Of a stretch of DNA of 64,000 bases, positions 25,549 through 32,460 are shown one piece after another. Location: the NCBI GenBank assembly GCA_964579845.1, contig CAZOHC010000001.1:44155-108154 (forward strand), read 5' to 3'. The notes below the pieces were generated by a model. It was not told the DNA's origin, did no database searches, and was given only the letters and a program-made list of their open reading frames with translations. Position numbers and translations under genes: made by a program. Position 1 is the first letter of the stretch; each line of letters starts with the position of its first letter. The stretch comes from CAZOHC01 sp964579845. GTDB lineage: Bacteria; Patescibacteriota; Microgenomatia; Levybacterales; UBA12049.

Positions 25549-26251
25549 ATCCTTCAGCGTACATGCATCCGGCATGTTTGCCAAAGACCTCAGCGCGACG
25601 ACGAACTCTATCCTTTGTCTCCTCACTATCTGAAACCTGACTGACGTGCGCTGCAATTGCCTGCCATTTCTTTTCAAACTGTTCGGAGATATCAATTACA
25701 TGGTTCGGATTTTCAAACGCGACCATCCAAAGTTCTTTGACATGATGCGGTGAAAGTCCTGCTGCTTCATGCTCAGGATAGGTCAACCGGTCACGGGCGT
25801 ACGGAAAACACGCATCCATGACAGCCTGACCACAAGCCCTATGATCTGAGTGATTGACAAAGCTCCCTTTTCCCCACGGAGACTGTGTAATATATACAGT
25901 CGTCGGATCCCATGAGATTACAATGTCAGGCTTTATTTTCCTGATGATCTCGACAATCTCTTCGCGTACTTCCTGATTACAATCAAGCTGCGTATCCTTA
26001 TGATCGAGAAAGAAGACATCTTTCAGGCCGAGGAGCTTTCCGGCATCGATCTGCTCCTGCCGTCTGATTGCCGCGAGTTGTTCGTGTGTCATCGATGGGT
26101 CTTCCGAACCACGTGAACCGTCAGTACAGATGAGATAGTAACAATCATGCCCTTCTTCAGCGAATTTTGCAACAGTTCCTGAGGAAGTAAAATCCATATC
26201 ATCAGCATGAGCTCCGACAGCCAGGATCACTTTTTTATCGTGCGTGTCCAT
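25526..26251 (-). CDS. PIG-L/LmbE-family N-acetylglucosamine deacetylase
   Basis: A 241-residue zinc-dependent deacetylase. The AHADD motif near the N-terminus (VGAHADDMDF) and the second metal motif HSDHRACG are present, with TDGSRGSEDP typical of the family. Substrates include GlcNAc-linked lipids and thiol precursors; none can be assigned here. TATAAT lies 9 nt before the ATG. Upstream on the minus strand are a long hairpin and tRNA-Ile(UAU). Confidence 0.87.
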   Translation of the reverse strand: MDTHDKKVILAVGAHADDMDFTSSGTVAKFAEEGHDCYYLICTDGSRGSEDPSMTHEQLAAIRRQEQIDAGKLLGLKDVFFLDHKDTQLDCNQEVREEIVEIIRKIKPDIVISWDPTTVYITQSPWGKGSFVNHSDHRACGQAVMDACFPYARDRLTYPEHEAAGLSPHHVKELWMVAFENPNHVIDISEQFEKKWQAIAAHVSQVSDSEETKDRVRRRAEVFGKHAGCMYAEGFTRLILE

Positions 26252-26301
26252 AATGATGAGATTATACCATACAAACCAACAGGAGAACTACTACAGGCTT
26301 G

Positions 26302-26379
26302 GAGGTGGGAGTACTTGGGATCCCTGGCCGCACTCGGCGACGACGAAAGCACTGCAGACGGGGAACCAAGGACCACTTC
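26302..26379. other. long imperfect hairpin carrying a split copy of the tRNA-Ile T-arm
   Basis: Paired arms are GAGGTGG/CCACTTC, CTTGG/CCAAG and TCCC/GGGG, separated by small internal loops. On the minus strand GTGGTCCTTGGTTC ... GATCCCAAG reproduces the variable loop and T-arm of the neighbouring tRNA-Ile. About 40 extra nt are placed inside the T-loop between TTC and GATC. It lies 3' of that tRNA. It may be a processed RNA, a remnant of tRNA duplication, or both. Confidence 0.5.
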
Positions 26380-26401
26380 GTTACCTGCCTTGCTTTACTT
26401 G

Positions 26402-26473
26402 TGCGTCCGCTTGGGATCGAACCAAGGACCACTACTTTATAAGAATAGCGCTCTACCACTGAGCTACGGACGC
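26402..26473 (-). tRNA. trnI-TAT: tRNA-Ile (TAT anticodon)
   Basis: Minus-strand cloverleaf: acceptor GCGTCCG / CGGACGC, D-arm GCTCAGTGGTAGAGC, anticodon stem CTATT/AGTAG with loop CTTATAA, T-arm CTTGG-TTCGATC-CCAAG. The anticodon UAU reads AUA directly, unlike the usual bacterial CAU made into lysidine. CCA is not encoded. It is 84 nt downstream of the VirD4-like ATPase gene. Confidence 0.85.
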
Positions 26474-26556
26474 AACGAATATGCAGGCTGGGTACTGAGC
26501 CACACACCCGATGTAGGTAATTTTAACAAAGCGAGCCTCAAGAAGACAAGGGAGAC

Positions 26557-28923
26557 TTATAATCGGGATCGCTGAGCAATCTCTGCTTCAACTGTCTGGA
26601 CAGAGCGACCGTATTTGAGTCGTGAAAGCTCTTTTATAAGCTCAGCAACCCTCGGATTCATGAGGGCTTTTTCTTTTGAGATATCTTTGGTCGTATCAAG
26701 TGAGAATGGCGGCACAGGTTCACCGTTGACAAGCGTCCGCATGTAGCAGTTAAAGCGATCGATATTAATCAAATCAGCTTCACCGAATGTCGGCTGGAAC
26801 TCATGCTGCAGATAATTAGCATCAGTAACACCAACTCTGAAAGAAGCAATCGTACCGACATTACCGAAAATAGCATTCTTCACTTCCTCTTCCATCTGTC
26901 CGACAAACTGGTTCGCAACGATCAGGCTCAAACGATATTTCCTCGCTTCTGAGAGAATTTGTGCAAAGTCAGGCGTTGCGAAGTTTTGGAACTCGTCAAC
27001 ATACAGGAAAAAATCCCGTCGTTGATCCTGCGGCATATCCTGTCTGCTCATCGCTGAGATTAAGATCTTCGGAACCAGAATTAATCCCAAAAAACTCGAA
27101 TTTTCCTCACCGATTTTACCCTTGGAAAGGTTTACCAGCAGAATTTTCCCGGTATCCATTACCTCACGGAAGTTAAACGCATTATCAGATTGCCCGATAA
27201 TATTTCTGATCATTTTATTGGTCACAAACCGACCGAATTTGGAGACGATATAGTCAAGCGTCTCTGATTTATGGAAGTCAGACGTATTTGCGATCTGATC
27301 AGTCCAGTACCGCCTGATAACCGGGTCCTCAACTTTCGGCAACAACTCCTGCACAAAACTCTGATCCGTAAGCGCCCGGACTACCTCCATAAAGGTTGCT
27401 CCCGGCTCATACATACAGGTCAACATCGCATTTCTGATTGCATGCTCAAACCGAGGCCCGATAATTCCTGTCTTGTTCGGGTCAAAGAGCTTGTACATAA
27501 GGCCGATGACTGAGGAGACCATCAGATGCTTCTGCTGCTCGGTTTTCCCTTCAAGTAAATTAAATCCCATGGGACGCTCCGTATCCCCCGGATCAAACAA
27601 GATAACGTCTTCTGCGCGGTGTGGCGGCACCATCTGTAGGATATCTTCGATCAAGTCCCCGTGCGGATCGACAACAGCCAATCCTTCGCCGTTGTTAATA
27701 TCCTGCATGATCATCTGCTTTAAAAACTCTGACTTACCGGTACCGGTTTTTCCGATGATATAGGTATGACGCATTCTGTCTTCCCGGCCGACATACACAG
27801 GCTTGGAGATGCCACGAAACGTACTCTTTCCCAGATACAGTCCTTCGGTCGGAATATTAGCAGGAGCAGGCGCACGCTTCGAGTTGACCCAGTGGATACC
27901 CGGTGTTGTGACTGATTTATTCGGAAAGTGGAAAAAGGTTGCGAGTTCTTCCGTATTCAGAATTGAGGTGTGCCCCCAGAGCGGAAAGTACCGATAAATA
28001 AAATCCTGCATGAAAAGCCCTTTCATGCGAATCTTCGATTTCGTGAACGAATTCTGGCCGCTGTACTGTTCCAACGAATGAACGATATTATCAAGGTGTG
28101 CACTTGCTGCTTCTTTGGTGCTTGAGGAGACGACGACCCGTACTGTGGTCAAAAACCCCGGCTTACCCACTTTTGTCTCAATCCCCTCCAGCTCTTTCGA
28201 GTCAGCTGAATATTTGGCGGTTTCCGGGTTTGCTTCATTTTTTTTGGTTTTGGCGATATAGTCTTTCCCGGCTTTCTTCCAGTCAGAACCGGCAGGACTG
28301 ATCATCAGTTGGATAGCAGCGCCTTCTCCCGGTCCCATTTTGGCAAGAATTGAGGTGAGTGAGGACAGCGGATCAACCGGCAGATCTTTAAAGACTTTGA
28401 GCGGTTTGTAATCAGCGTCTTTTAAGCGCAGACTCGCAAAAGCAACCTTCCCATCCTCTGAAAAGATGTTATACTCGCCGCCTACTAACGCATCTGAACG
28501 CTGTTTTGCTGCAGGATCGGTTATCTCGACAACTTCAGCCTCAGGATAGGCACCGTTTATCTGTTTTTCGACAAAGTCACGCAGTTTTTTCGGGACATGG
28601 ATATAGAATCTGATATCGCCGGGCTGTCCGACCATCTCAAAGGTGAGGTGAGGTGCCCGCTTCATCTGATACCACTTCGGCTGCTTTCCGATCGATGCGA
28701 GCGAGGAAAATAACTGTTCTGCAGCATCTATCTTTACTTCATTATCACGAGGAAGGGCAACCTGCAGTAACGATGATTCCAGTGAGTCCTGTTCTCTTTT
28801 TTTATTTCGAAGCCACAGCCGAAGCGCTAAGAAGCCGACAAATCCCAGTCCGGCAAATACTCCGATCGCCAGCAGACTTATGATGAGGGTGAGCATTAAT
28901 TGATTGATTGTATCTAGGTCCAT
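26557..28923 (-). CDS. VirD4/TraG-like membrane ATPase (type IV DNA-binding domain)
   Basis: A 788-residue protein with one or two N-terminal transmembrane segments (residues 8-35), a region of about 340 residues without recognised motif, and a HerA/VirD4 P-loop ATPase domain. Walker A is IIGKTGTGKSEF (about residue 389), AVVDPHGDLI follows, and Walker B is FFLYVDEFQNF. The C-terminus has the SLIVANQFVGQM sensor region. Such ATPases in CPR genomes are often encoded without a full conjugation system, as here. They may move DNA or protein through the envelope. It follows the 159-residue gene by 8 nt. Confidence 0.82.
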   Translation of the reverse strand: MDLDTINQLMLTLIISLLAIGVFAGLGFVGFLALRLWLRNKKREQDSLESSLLQVALPRDNEVKIDAAEQLFSSLASIGKQPKWYQMKRAPHLTFEMVGQPGDIRFYIHVPKKLRDFVEKQINGAYPEAEVVEITDPAAKQRSDALVGGEYNIFSEDGKVAFASLRLKDADYKPLKVFKDLPVDPLSSLTSILAKMGPGEGAAIQLMISPAGSDWKKAGKDYIAKTKKNEANPETAKYSADSKELEGIETKVGKPGFLTTVRVVVSSSTKEAASAHLDNIVHSLEQYSGQNSFTKSKIRMKGLFMQDFIYRYFPLWGHTSILNTEELATFFHFPNKSVTTPGIHWVNSKRAPAPANIPTEGLYLGKSTFRGISKPVYVGREDRMRHTYIIGKTGTGKSEFLKQMIMQDINNGEGLAVVDPHGDLIEDILQMVPPHRAEDVILFDPGDTERPMGFNLLEGKTEQQKHLMVSSVIGLMYKLFDPNKTGIIGPRFEHAIRNAMLTCMYEPGATFMEVVRALTDQSFVQELLPKVEDPVIRRYWTDQIANTSDFHKSETLDYIVSKFGRFVTNKMIRNIIGQSDNAFNFREVMDTGKILLVNLSKGKIGEENSSFLGLILVPKILISAMSRQDMPQDQRRDFFLYVDEFQNFATPDFAQILSEARKYRLSLIVANQFVGQMEEEVKNAIFGNVGTIASFRVGVTDANYLQHEFQPTFGEADLINIDRFNCYMRTLVNGEPVPPFSLDTTKDISKEKALMNPRVAELIKELSRLKYGRSVQTVEAEIAQRSRL

Positions 28924-28931
28924 GATCCTCC

Positions 28932-29411
28932 TTAGATGACCTTTTCCATGCCGAATTTTTCCAGGACATACTTGGAGAGCATTGCAAGCCAGGTCTTGGA
29001 GTTACCGGGGTTACCTGAGCTTTCTTTCTTTGCCTCTTCATAGTTCATTGCTGTCGGGAGCTGAACAGATGGTTGTGTCGGTTCGAGCGTCGTCTGCGGC
29101 TCAAAAGAGACAGGAACCGCATCTTTTGCCGGCCTGACACCTGCATCTCTCGCCTCTTCAGGAATACTCGGCTGTTCGTGTGAGGGTACGACCTCAACAC
29201 CTGCTTCTTTCACATCCGGCGGAAGCTCCGGTGATGCTTCTGCAGGATGAGGTGAAACATACTCACGCACCTGCCCTATCGGTCCGTGTTCTTTATTACC
29301 GATACTCACAGGGGCAACCGGTTCAGGCTGCTGCTTCGCCGTATCAGTCTGAGACTGCGTTGGTAAAGCGGTATCAACGGCAATGTTTTGTGTGGAAGTG
29401 TTGGTGTCCAT
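28932..29411 (-). CDS. Pro/Glu-rich low-complexity protein, partner of the ATPase
   Basis: A 159-residue acidic protein, mostly low complexity (repeated Pro, Glu, Thr, Ala), with a short folded-looking C-terminus (KTWLAMLSKYVLEKFGMEKVI). No family recognised. It lies 8 nt upstream of the VirD4-like ATPase, so it is probably co-transcribed and may be an accessory or linker protein. Confidence 0.55.
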   Translation of the reverse strand: MDTNTSTQNIAVDTALPTQSQTDTAKQQPEPVAPVSIGNKEHGPIGQVREYVSPHPAEASPELPPDVKEAGVEVVPSHEQPSIPEEARDAGVRPAKDAVPVSFEPQTTLEPTQPSVQLPTAMNYEEAKKESSGNPGNSKTWLAMLSKYVLEKFGMEKVI

Positions 29412-29490
29412 ATAGGATTATCTTAGCATGAATACGAGGGAGACACAATGAAATTAGCCTTATACCAAGCTTACAGCATGCTTATAATCG

Positions 29491-30726
29491 TCAGCACCTG
29501 ACATCCCGCCGACAGGAAACATTCTGACAGTTGGTTATGAGCTGATTATACGGTCGTTTATTTTCGAATTTGCAGTGAGGACAGGAAAACGTCAGTTTCC
29601 CGTAGCGATCGGTTGCTACCCCGAATTCCATAACACTGAAAGGAACACTCATTCCGAGGTCTAGTTTACCTCCTCCTGAGAAAGCTTCCTGAGCACCTAT
29701 ACTGAACCCTCCTGAAAACCCACATCCTGTCGTTACCTCTCTGACAGGCAACCTTCCCCAGTAGCTGATCTGCTCGTCGATACTTTCTTCATCAGCAACC
29801 CCCCGCTGATACAGTGTTACCCATTTCCCCGTATCTCGTGTTTCCCGCTCGAGGTGATCTGCTTTATTCATAATCGTATTTAACAACGTATTTCTCTCCG
29901 TAATCGCCCATGGACGTGTGGCGAGAACATTAATATATGCCAAAAAAAGCGGCTCACATCCTTTAAGGATGTATTCATAGTCCTCACGTGACAGTGTCGT
30001 ATGCTCCTTATGAAGCACGTTGTGAATATCATCAGCTGAGGTAAGTCCTGTCTGATCAGGATCAATCATGATCGGTTTACTGAGGAAGTAAGCATCAAAC
30101 GGCAGATCGGTATATTCATGTTCAGCAAAATACCCGGGAGAAACTGAGGCAGCAAAGTCGATATACTCATGCCTTTCCAGTGCGGAGCTATAACGGGAAA
30201 CTTCGATGACACGCTCATCGTTCTTTTCTCTGAGGGTGAAAATGTCATAAAAATTATGTTTATACTCCGAATCTTCCCCACCAGGAGGCGAAAGCGAGAT
30301 CATCCTCGTCCCGACAGGTGTTGTTTCAATCCCGAGAACTTCCTGTATCTTCGAAAACCCATCCAACTCAGCCTGTTCACGCATTCTGTCATGGTCTGAC
30401 GAATTTTCATATCGATAATCCCGTCCGCGAGCAAAAACAGTCTCCAAGGGTTCATCTGAGAATGTGCTATAGATTTTCCCGCCCATGACCCTGTCTTCCC
30501 GACTGCTGATACCGGCGTTATACCGTTCACCAAGCATTGTCTTGAGATTAAAGACCGTTTCCCCATCCAGCATAGCTTTTTTCGCTGCATATTCCTCGGG
30601 TAATGTGTCCTTAAGTGCATTGAGCGCTTCGTACTTCTGTGAATCAAAATCCGGATTATATGTCAGATGACGCTCTTTTTCTGTTCGAACTTCTTTTACA
30701 TATGGTCTGCTTTCTATTGTTTGCAT
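29491..30726 (-). CDS. uncharacterised zinc-ribbon protein under a cobalamin riboswitch
   Basis: A 411-residue soluble protein starting MQTIESRPYVKEV. No family is recognised. The N-terminal 300 residues are mixed and charged; about residues 330-370 are Gly-rich (GCGFSGGFSIGAQ). The C-terminus is a zinc ribbon with CPHCKF and CQNVSCRRDVRC. The start at 30726 is fixed by GAGGAG 7 nt upstream, which is also the 3' arm of the riboswitch terminator. A cobalamin riboswitch immediately upstream means it should be made when B12 is scarce. Possible roles are B12 acquisition, storage or remodelling, or a B12-independent bypass. Confidence 0.6.
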   Translation of the reverse strand: MQTIESRPYVKEVRTEKERHLTYNPDFDSQKYEALNALKDTLPEEYAAKKAMLDGETVFNLKTMLGERYNAGISSREDRVMGGKIYSTFSDEPLETVFARGRDYRYENSSDHDRMREQAELDGFSKIQEVLGIETTPVGTRMISLSPPGGEDSEYKHNFYDIFTLREKNDERVIEVSRYSSALERHEYIDFAASVSPGYFAEHEYTDLPFDAYFLSKPIMIDPDQTGLTSADDIHNVLHKEHTTLSREDYEYILKGCEPLFLAYINVLATRPWAITERNTLLNTIMNKADHLERETRDTGKWVTLYQRGVADEESIDEQISYWGRLPVREVTTGCGFSGGFSIGAQEAFSGGGKLDLGMSVPFSVMEFGVATDRYGKLTFSCPHCKFENKRPYNQLITNCQNVSCRRDVRC

Positions 30727-30866
30727 AAAAAAACTCCTCACTACCGAGGAGCATGCATCATACTGCACTTCTACTCGGAAGATTTCTTGGGCTCTGACTT
30801 ATCTCGCCTGCGGCGGAATCACAGTTGCGGTACAGTGCTTGAATCACACAAGCTTCACCTCTGACT
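30727..30866 (-). promoter_or_regulatory. cobalamin riboswitch 2 with terminator/SD expression platform
   Basis: On the minus strand the conserved core CCGCAACTGTGA (30830-30819) follows GGTGAAGC and a GCTTG/CAAGC hairpin; AAGTCAGAGCCC lies 3'. The expression platform is CTCCTC-GGTAGT-GAGGAG followed by T7 (30751-30727), ending at the ATG. CCGAG upstream can pair with CTCGG of the terminator as an antiterminator. The aptamer 5' side overlaps the stop codon of the adenosyltransferase gene. Confidence 0.8.
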
Positions 30867-31397
30867 TTTCCAGATTACTTCTTTTTTTTGATCATGATAA
30901 TTAATCAGACGTGCACTACTGAAAAGCAGGTCAGACAGCCGATTCAGGTATCTGAGAACATCCTCTTCTATCGGCTCTTGTTGTATCAGCAAGACAATAC
31001 ATCTTTCTGCCCGCCTGCATACTGTTCTGGCATGATGGAGCGCTGCGCCTCCTGTTCCGCCGCCCGGGAGGATAAAGTTTCGAAGCGCGGGAAGTTCAGC
31101 GGTTTGCGCATCGATCAGTGACTCAAACACCGAAATTCGTTCACCAATCCCCGACAGCTGTGTTGCAGATGGGTTTGAGAGATAGGATCCGATCGTGAAA
31201 AGGTCATGTTGAATCGCTGTCAGCTCTTGCAGTAACGCACTCTCACGATCGGGAAGTGTTGCGAGCACCATCCCCAGTACACTATTTAATTCATCAACCG
31301 TACCGTATGACTCTACCCGGAGATCTGATTTCAGGACGCGCTTTCCTCCCATGAGTGACGTTTTTCCCTTATCCCCTGTTCGTGTGTAGATTTTCAT
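30855..31397 (-). CDS. cob(I)alamin adenosyltransferase, PduO type
   Basis: Converts cob(I)alamin and ATP to adenosylcobalamin, the cofactor needed by the class II ribonucleotide reductase encoded upstream. The family motifs are clear: TRTGDKGKTSLMGGKRV at the N-terminus, SYGTVDELNSVLG, and ARTVCRRAERCIV. It has 180 residues, normal for PduO/MMAB. The start overlaps the DUF6580 stop by 4 nt (ATGA). Its stop lies inside the aptamer of riboswitch 2. Confidence 0.93.
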   Translation of the reverse strand: MKIYTRTGDKGKTSLMGGKRVLKSDLRVESYGTVDELNSVLGMVLATLPDRESALLQELTAIQHDLFTIGSYLSNPSATQLSGIGERISVFESLIDAQTAELPALRNFILPGGGTGGAALHHARTVCRRAERCIVLLIQQEPIEEDVLRYLNRLSDLLFSSARLINYHDQKKEVIWKSQR

Positions 31398-31936
31398 TCT
31401 TTTTTTAATGCCGTCGCACGTGGTATGAAAAATGCGCGGACGATTTCATACCCTCCGAAGAAAAGAGCCGTATACATGAGATCACTCAGGACGGTGTTCC
31501 TAAAAAACGGAAGTGCATAGTAATAGGCATCCATCAGTCCTGACACGGTCTTTGGGTACAGCAGTCCTCCCATCCAGACACCGAAGTTCGTCAGAAGAAA
31601 GAACAACAATGACGACGTTAATGATGCGAGCAGGACAGTCGAAACCCTGGTGTGTTTTTTCAGTGCCATACCCAAAAACGCCGTCAAGAGAAAACTGCCG
31701 TACACGTAAGGCATCGTATCATGGAAGCCGATAATCACATCCGAGAGAAACATAGCACCGAGCGGAAGGATGAGGGCATATCGTTTGTCCAGGTAAAAAC
31801 CGCTGAACAGCGCCAAGGCAGCGATTGGGGCGAAGTTTGGTGCATGCGGTATGACACGAATCAGTACTGCAACAGAGATGATGACAAGCGGCAGCAGGAA
31901 CGGGGTGATCGCACTTAGTAGGTTTCTATTTTCCAT
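31394..31936 (-). CDS. DUF6580 membrane protein, possible ECF-type B12 transporter component
   Basis: A 180-residue protein with five or six transmembrane segments and the family-typical RVIPHAPNFAPIAALALFSG. It resembles S components of ECF vitamin transporters in size and topology. Placement downstream of a cobalamin riboswitch and before the adenosyltransferase supports a role in B12 or cobinamide uptake; this is inference. The energising ECF module is not in the window. It overlaps the DUF4430 gene by 22 nt. Confidence 0.75.
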   Translation of the reverse strand: MENRNLLSAITPFLLPLVIISVAVLIRVIPHAPNFAPIAALALFSGFYLDKRYALILPLGAMFLSDVIIGFHDTMPYVYGSFLLTAFLGMALKKHTRVSTVLLASLTSSLLFFLLTNFGVWMGGLLYPKTVSGLMDAYYYALPFFRNTVLSDLMYTALFFGGYEIVRAFFIPRATALKKE

Positions 31937-32316
31937 TCGATACGGTCTCCTTCCTTCGTAATGTATTGTTGAGGCCCGACAGGAGAAGAGGTTCCGTTCA
32001 CATAAAATGCCCAGAACTCTCGCTTGTCAGCTTCTGCTTCCCGTCCGTTAATTGAGGTAACAAGGCCGGCCTCGTCCTGCGTTATCTGATAGTAACGCTC
32101 AAGAAGTAATAAAGCATTGACGCCTTCCTGTCCTTCATAGGAATAGTGAGGTTCTGCTGCAGGACGTATTTCTTCTTGCGAAGCAGGCGTCGTATTCCGG
32201 CTCGCAGTCTGTGATGGTGTGAGACGAACAAGCGTAGCTCCGACAGCGATCAACGTCACGACAGAGACAACTATGAGTATCAGTTTATATTTATGTTGTT
32301 GTAACACGTTCTGCAT
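31915..32316 (-). CDS. membrane-anchored DUF4430 protein, putative B12-binding
   Basis: A 133-residue protein with an N-terminal transmembrane anchor (residues 8-28) and an extracytoplasmic DUF4430 domain. The domain shows VNALLLLERYYQITQDEAGLV and WAFYVNGTSSPVGPQQYITKEGDRIEWKIE. DUF4430 is related to the C-terminal domain of transcobalamin and intrinsic factor, so surface capture of cobalamin is likely. The frame opens at 32331, but ATG 32316 follows GAGGAG at 7 nt and starts immediately after the riboswitch T tract. Confidence 0.8.
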   Translation of the reverse strand: MQNVLQQHKYKLILIVVSVVTLIAVGATLVRLTPSQTASRNTTPASQEEIRPAAEPHYSYEGQEGVNALLLLERYYQITQDEAGLVTSINGREAEADKREFWAFYVNGTSSPVGPQQYITKEGDRIEWKIETY

Positions 32317-32454
32317 AAAAAAACTCCTCACCCGAGGAGTATAGTCATCGTACGAACGATGCTTCCTGCTCGGGATAGAAACTACTGACTCGTTTTCTGA
32401 CTGTCACAGTTACGGCATAGCCACGGACTTGCACCGTGCTTTCCGAATCAGTAG
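32317..32454 (-). promoter_or_regulatory. cobalamin riboswitch 1 with terminator/SD expression platform
   Basis: Minus strand: P1 CTACTGA/TCAGTAG (32454-32382) encloses GGAAAGCACGGTGCAAGTCC and the conserved core GCCGTAACTGTGAC, then GAGTCAGTAG. Downstream, CTCCTC-GGGT-GAGGAG-T7 (32339-32317) is a terminator whose 3' arm is also the Shine-Dalgarno sequence. CCCGAG (about 32370) can pair with CTCGGG in the terminator 5' arm as an antiterminator. It controls DUF4430, DUF6580 and the adenosyltransferase. Confidence 0.85.
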
Positions 32455-32460
32455 GATAGA

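Noticed and set aside
26207..26575. 122-codon frame on the plus strand
   Set aside because: It covers tRNA-Ile(UAU) antisense and the hairpin, and is not protein-like.
26557..28923. Conjugative element around the VirD4-like ATPase
   Set aside because: No relaxase, VirB4 or pilus genes are nearby; similar lone ATPases occur in CPR genomes.
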